Source of the DNA: Anaerolinea sp.
GTDB lineage: Bacteria > Chloroflexota > Anaerolineae > Anaerolineales > Anaerolineaceae
DNA length: 64,000 nucleotides
Direction of reading: 5' to 3'
Assembly: GCA_029975055.1 (NCBI GenBank)
Contig: JARKPU010000051.1
Location: 124,001 to 188,000, forward strand
Part shown: positions 61,012 to 64,000 of the stretch, piece by piece
Layout of the letters: every line of letters begins with the position of its first letter
Numbering within the stretch: position 1 is the stretch's first letter
The notes under the pieces: generated by a model
Told to the model about the DNA's origin: nothing
What the model saw: only the letters and a program-made list of their open reading frames with translations
The model's database searches: none
Made by a program: the position numbers and the translations under genes

Positions 61012-61788
61012 CTAGGATGAAATTCTTGCTTTATCTTGATCGCTGAGGCGAACGAGTTCCACTTCGAAGCGCGAGCGGTCTCCGCGGTGGAGGGCGTGAT
61101 AATACTCGATCGGCAGGTCGGCCTCCCCGTAGGTGACGGAATCGAGCATCAACAACGGCGATCCACGCTCAATGTGCAGCAGTTCGGCTTCGGTTTCATT
61201 TGCCAGCACGGCTTCGATGTAGCGCCGCCCGCGCATCAGCCGGATGCCGCCTTCCTTTTCGAGGAACTCGTAGAGCGAACGGTCGGTCAGGTCCACCGTC
61301 GCCAGGGGCGGGAAGATATGGTAAGGAATATAGGTGGTGACCAGCTGGATGGGTTCGTCGTTGATAAAGCGCAGACGTTGGATGTCGACCACCAACGTTC
61401 CGGGCTGGACTTTGAGGAAACGGGCGACTTGCGGATTGGCCCCAACCACCCGTTGGTGCAACACTTTGGTCACCGGCTTCAGGCCGCGCTCCACCATATC
61501 CTGGTAGAAGCCGGTCAACTTTTGAATGAGGCCCTCGCTGATCTTTGGCTCGGAGATGAAAGTGCCTTTGCCCTTGCGGCGGGTGATCACCCCGGCCAGT
61601 TCCAGTTCGCGCAGAGCCTGGCGCACAACGGTGCGGCTGACGTGATACAGCTCGCACAGCTCCTGCTCGCCGGGGATCTGCTCGCCGGGCAGCCACTTTT
61701 TTTGATGAACCTGCTCTTTGAAGAGATCGATCAGCTGAATGTAGTACGGGATATGACTCTCGAAGTCGATGGCCTGGCCATTTTCCAT
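61012..61788 (-). CDS. GntR-family transcriptional regulator with UTRA effector domain
   Basis: 258 residues. The winged helix (about 10-75) reads 'PYYIQLIDLFKEQVHQ...LPGEQIPGEQELCELYHVSRTVVRQALRELELAGVITRRKGKGTFI', a textbook HutC/GntR head. The UTRA domain follows ('VLHQRVVGANPQVARFLKVQPGTLVVDIQRLRFIN', 'ERGSPLLMLDSVTYGEADLPIEYYHALHRGDRSRFEVEL') and should bind a phosphorylated sugar or similar effector. Its own promoter P3 carries the palindrome shared with P1 and P2, so it most likely represses all three units and itself. AAAGGAA precedes the ATG. Confidence 0.93.
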   Translation of the reverse strand: MENGQAIDFESHIPYYIQLIDLFKEQVHQKKWLPGEQIPGEQELCELYHVSRTVVRQALRELELAGVITRRKGKGTFISEPKISEGLIQKLTGFYQDMVERGLKPVTKVLHQRVVGANPQVARFLKVQPGTLVVDIQRLRFINDEPIQLVTTYIPYHIFPPLATVDLTDRSLYEFLEKEGGIRLMRGRRYIEAVLANETEAELLHIERGSPLLMLDSVTYGEADLPIEYYHALHRGDRSRFEVELVRLSDQDKARISS

Positions 61789-61809
61789 GAGATTTCCTTT
61801 GGAATGTCT

Positions 61810-61864
61810 TGTTGTAATCCTGTAATTACAACAGTATTATAGGACGTTTCAAGGCGCGTGTCAA
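61810..61864 (-). promoter_or_regulatory. Promoter P3 with GntR-type operator
   Basis: On the minus strand TTGACA (61864-61859), 17 bases, TATAAT (61841-61836), then TGTTGTAATTACAGGATTACAACA (61833-61810), perfect 9-base arms. It is the longest of the three operators and sits 20 bases before the regulator start codon. Confidence 0.9.
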
Positions 61865-62116
61865 TAGGTATCGAGAAGGGAGAAAGGCGTGCGGGATTGA
61901 ATCGCCGAGTTCTTTCAAACGCCCCGCCGGCGGCTGCGGAACGAACGGAGCATCATGCCGGGCGATGCGGCCGGCTGCGGGGCGAGCAGCACTTCGCCGA
62001 ATTGCAGCTGCTGTCAGCTCCGGCCGCCGTGACTACCACTTATCTTGTGGATTGATTCTTGGGGGGCAAGATGGTTGCCAGGACTTGATATAAAGTTGTA
62101 TAACCAATTATATTGT
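61865..62116. other. Spacer between the supercluster and the UDG-like gene
   Basis: GC-rich up to about 62040, then abruptly AT-rich. A minus-strand frame in the GC-rich half ('QFGEVLLAPQPAASPGMML') may be a decayed gene tail but is not assignable. No RNA gene is evident. Confidence 0.3.
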
Positions 62117-62881
62117 TCATTTCCCGTTCAGGTCAGAAATGAACAATTCGATCAATGATCGATATATTGGTATCCTTGGTAAATTTCTCTTGTAGTAAAA
62201 ACTCTGCCTTTGGTTAGGATGATACAGTTGAAGCCAGAGAATCTTTTTTTCTTTTGATTGGATTATTCGTACTTCTTGTGGGATTTCTATTTCTTGAGCC
62301 AAAAAACTATCTGGAAATGGAATTTCATTAAATAATGCAGCAACACATTTTTTGGCTTTATCCCCTTGAGATATCAATACATCAGGTTCAAGAATTTGAA
62401 TTTCTCCTTTAGCAAATCTATAGCAATTCCGAAATAAAATATCGCCTGCTTGCGATCTTTGGGGATTGTTCACTGAGCATTTTGCACTATTAACATGCGC
62501 AAAATAATGTTTAGCATCACCAATCTTGATGTCGAGTTTAAATGGCTTCAATAACTGATACACCAGGTTATGTGTTTGATACCAATGTTGGTTTGTCCTT
62601 CCTTCATCCAATCGATAAATCTCTTCTTCGTGATACCGTACATATTCAGGGGTTCTTTGATTAGGGTCGCTCCAGCCACTTCCTGGATCAGCCGATAATA
62701 TCAGAATGCGTGGATAATCATGTAGCTCATACCCGCTACTTACAAAGGCAGATTTAGCTTCGGTGAAAGAAACGCTTCCTTGACTACAATCTGCACGATA
62801 CGGACATTTAAAGTCCAACGAGTAGATAGATTCCGACCGATAATAGCTTTCCAGCTTCTGTAGAAGTGGTGTGATTGGCAT
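62117..62881 (-). CDS. Uracil-DNA-glycosylase-like family protein, AT-rich
   Basis: 254 residues. 'RILILSADPGSGWSDP' resembles the catalytic-loop strand of UDG superfamily enzymes, 'HYFAHVNSAKCSVNN' the next conserved segment, 'LEPDVLISQGDKAKKCVAALF' the helix before the DNA-intercalating loop, and 'LQLYHPNQRQ' the H-P motif. Cysteines in 'KCPYRADCSQ', 'KCSVNN' and 'NCYRF' could bind a 4Fe-4S cluster. Base composition and codon use (AAA, ATT, TTT) differ sharply from the neighbourhood, suggesting transfer. ATG 62881 has GGGGAGG seven bases upstream; the track start is TTG. Confidence 0.65.
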   Translation of the reverse strand: MPITPLLQKLESYYRSESIYSLDFKCPYRADCSQGSVSFTEAKSAFVSSGYELHDYPRILILSADPGSGWSDPNQRTPEYVRYHEEEIYRLDEGRTNQHWYQTHNLVYQLLKPFKLDIKIGDAKHYFAHVNSAKCSVNNPQRSQAGDILFRNCYRFAKGEIQILEPDVLISQGDKAKKCVAALFNEIPFPDSFLAQEIEIPQEVRIIQSKEKKILWLQLYHPNQRQSFYYKRNLPRIPIYRSLIELFISDLNGK

Positions 62882-63064
62882 GCTCAAGCCTCCCCTATAG
62901 GATTACATGAATTAGCTTCCATTGCTTCTCGATAGCCCCCCAGAAGAACCGCTTACTTGCTTCATATTTACCAAAAAGAATTGATCAATGATACTGCTTC
63001 TTGATTCAAATCTTGGAAATACAGATTGCAGGTGCTGACCGGCCCCCAATGATTGGTCCAATAT

Positions 63065-63309
63065 CTATGTGGTGGTCGGGACGGCTGCGCCGATCAGCGG
63101 AGATGCCAGTTTGGGCATCTGGACCGTTTCGGGCGCCAGAGGATGGGAACCTAAAGCACTGTGAGGCCTGATTGTATTGTACTACTTTCGCCATTGTTCG
63201 ATGAGGATTTTAGCCTCGTTGAGGCTGTAGAAGATTTCGCCGTTCAACAGCTCGTCGCGCAGCCTGCCGTTGAAGCTCTCGATGCAGCCGTTCTGCCCGG
63301 CCCTACCAA
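63065..63309 (-). pseudogene. IS3-family transposase (OrfB) C-terminal remnant with internal stop
   Basis: Reading the minus strand gives 'GRAGQNGCIESFNGRLRDE', 'LLNGEIFYSLNEAKILIEQWRK', TAG at 63184-63182, then 'YNTIRPHSALGSHPLAPETV'. These are the integrase-core end motifs of IS3 transposases, where the stop replaces the normal Glu (WRKEYN). The rest of the element and both terminal repeats are missing. Confidence 0.8.
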
Positions 63310-63350
63310 GTTTTTCGAGAATTTCGCTTCAAACTGCTGATACGGCTCTA

Positions 63351-64000
63351 TCAATCGGCGTTTTCGACCAATGCCCTGGCAGTTTGAATATCCGTGATCA
63401 GCACATTGATGTACCCCCCACGCATTGCGCCACGGATGGCAGCAACCTTGTGCATTCCCCCGGCGACACCCACGGAGCGCTTGATCCGGCGCAGCTGCTC
63501 TAATTCCAGGCCAATCACCCGTTCGTTCAGTCCGTTGAGGATCGGTTGCCCGTTAGCATCGAAGAAGCGCATACAAATATCGCCAACGGCTCCCTTTTGG
63601 CGCAGTTCATTTAGCTCATCACGCGAAAATACATTGCCGCTGCTGGCCAGCATATCCGATGGCTCGACGCTGCCAATCCCCACCAGGCAGAGGGTCATCT
63701 TTTTGAACATTTCAATTGCTTCTGCCACGTAAGGGTCTTGCAAATAAAGATTGCGCGTTTCTGCTGAGACTACCACGCCGGGGGCAGGGAGGAAAACCGC
63801 TTTCCCCTGCACCAGCACAGCCAACCGGCGGACCAGGTGAACGGCGTGCTGCTCCGCAGCCGGGTTGCCCATGCCGCCCAGCACCTGCACGACATAGATA
63901 TTTGCTTCTCTGGCCAGCGGATTCATGGCGTCCACCATGGCCATCAACGTTTTGCTCCATGAGGACAGCCCAATCACCTCATTGGGTTTGATGGTCTGTT
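63351..64000 (-). CDS. SorC-family sugar-responsive transcriptional regulator (partial)
   Basis: The frame runs off the window; upstream of the track start (a GTG at 63977) it continues as 'QTIKPNEVIGLSSWSKTL', so the true N-terminus with the DNA-binding head lies outside. The visible part is the SorC sugar-binding domain: 'VVQVLGGMGNPAAEQHAVHLV', 'LPAPGVVVSAETRNLYLQDPYVAEAIEMFKK', 'CLVGIGSVEPSDML', 'GAVGDICMRFFDANGQ', 'GVAGGMHKVAAIRGAMRGGYINVLITD'. These proteins bind phosphorylated sugars and control catabolic operons. It may regulate a further pathway beyond the window. Confidence 0.85.
   Translation of the reverse strand, partial: QTIKPNEVIGLSSWSKTLMAMVDAMNPLAREANIYVVQVLGGMGNPAAEQHAVHLVRRLAVLVQGKAVFLPAPGVVVSAETRNLYLQDPYVAEAIEMFKKMTLCLVGIGSVEPSDMLASSGNVFSRDELNELRQKGAVGDICMRFFDANGQPILNGLNERVIGLELEQLRRIKRSVGVAGGMHKVAAIRGAMRGGYINVLITDIQTARALVENAD

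Overview
The window is high-GC bacterial DNA with tightly packed genes. It most resembles a Chloroflexota (Anaerolineae-type) genome: there are aldo/keto reductases, a cupin-type phosphoglucose isomerase, a Kef/TrkA antiporter, many xylose-isomerase-like TIM barrels, and dispersed AACCGCGAAG / ACCACAGAGG intergenic repeats. No rRNA, tRNA or ribosomal protein gene is present, so the taxonomic call is an inference from gene content.

Region 1 (1-12.6 kb) is mixed housekeeping and accessory material: the tail of one histidine kinase, a second kinase with a degenerate receiver, a nicotinate phosphoribosyltransferase, an enolase-superfamily dehydratase, a DEAD-box RNA helicase, a 114-bp tandem repeat block, two aldo/keto reductases, a methyltransferase, an MFS transporter scrap, and a two-gene unit of an Hsp70-like protein with a stand-alone GyrA-C-terminal-like propeller protein.

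Region 2 (12.7-34 kb) holds exported, membrane and redox proteins. They include a very large phosphodiesterase/5'-nucleotidase fusion, a GH5 hydrolase, an intramembrane protease, an acyltransferase, a GH88-SDR pair followed by an old-yellow-enzyme reductase, a beta-carbonic anhydrase, a PhyH dioxygenase, a di-haem peroxidase with a Gly/Met-rich insert, a DUF2087 protein, a Kef-type antiporter, a rhomboid protease and two MBL-fold hydrolases. Four look-alike stem-loops with an 8-nt apical loop lie between genes here.

Region 3 (34-61.9 kb) is one continuous minus-strand carbohydrate-catabolism supercluster of 25 genes. It splits into three transcription units, each starting at a strong sigma70-type promoter (two have exact TTGACA-N17-TATAAT). 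Directly downstream of each -10 box lies the same palindromic operator, TTGTNATCCTGTAATNACAA. The third promoter drives the gene for a GntR/UTRA regulator, which is the obvious candidate to bind all three sites. The enzymes are two FGGY kinases, a DeoC-type aldolase, a cupin isomerase, two zinc dehydrogenases, two Gfo/Idh/MocA dehydrogenases, a D-2-hydroxyacid dehydrogenase, a shikimate-dehydrogenase-like enzyme, a phosphotriesterase-family lactonase candidate (frameshifted here), an OYE reductase, a VOC protein, a fucose-isomerase-like protein, five xylose-isomerase-like TIM barrels, a complete ribose-type ABC importer and a ROK regulator. Together they look like an importer plus oxidation, lactone opening, phosphorylation and aldol cleavage of an unidentified sugar, polyol or cyclitol. 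I cannot name the substrate.

Region 4 (61.9-64 kb) is a recombination scar: an AT-rich uracil-DNA-glycosylase-like gene, an IS3-type transposase fragment with an internal stop, and a SorC-type sugar regulator running off the window end.
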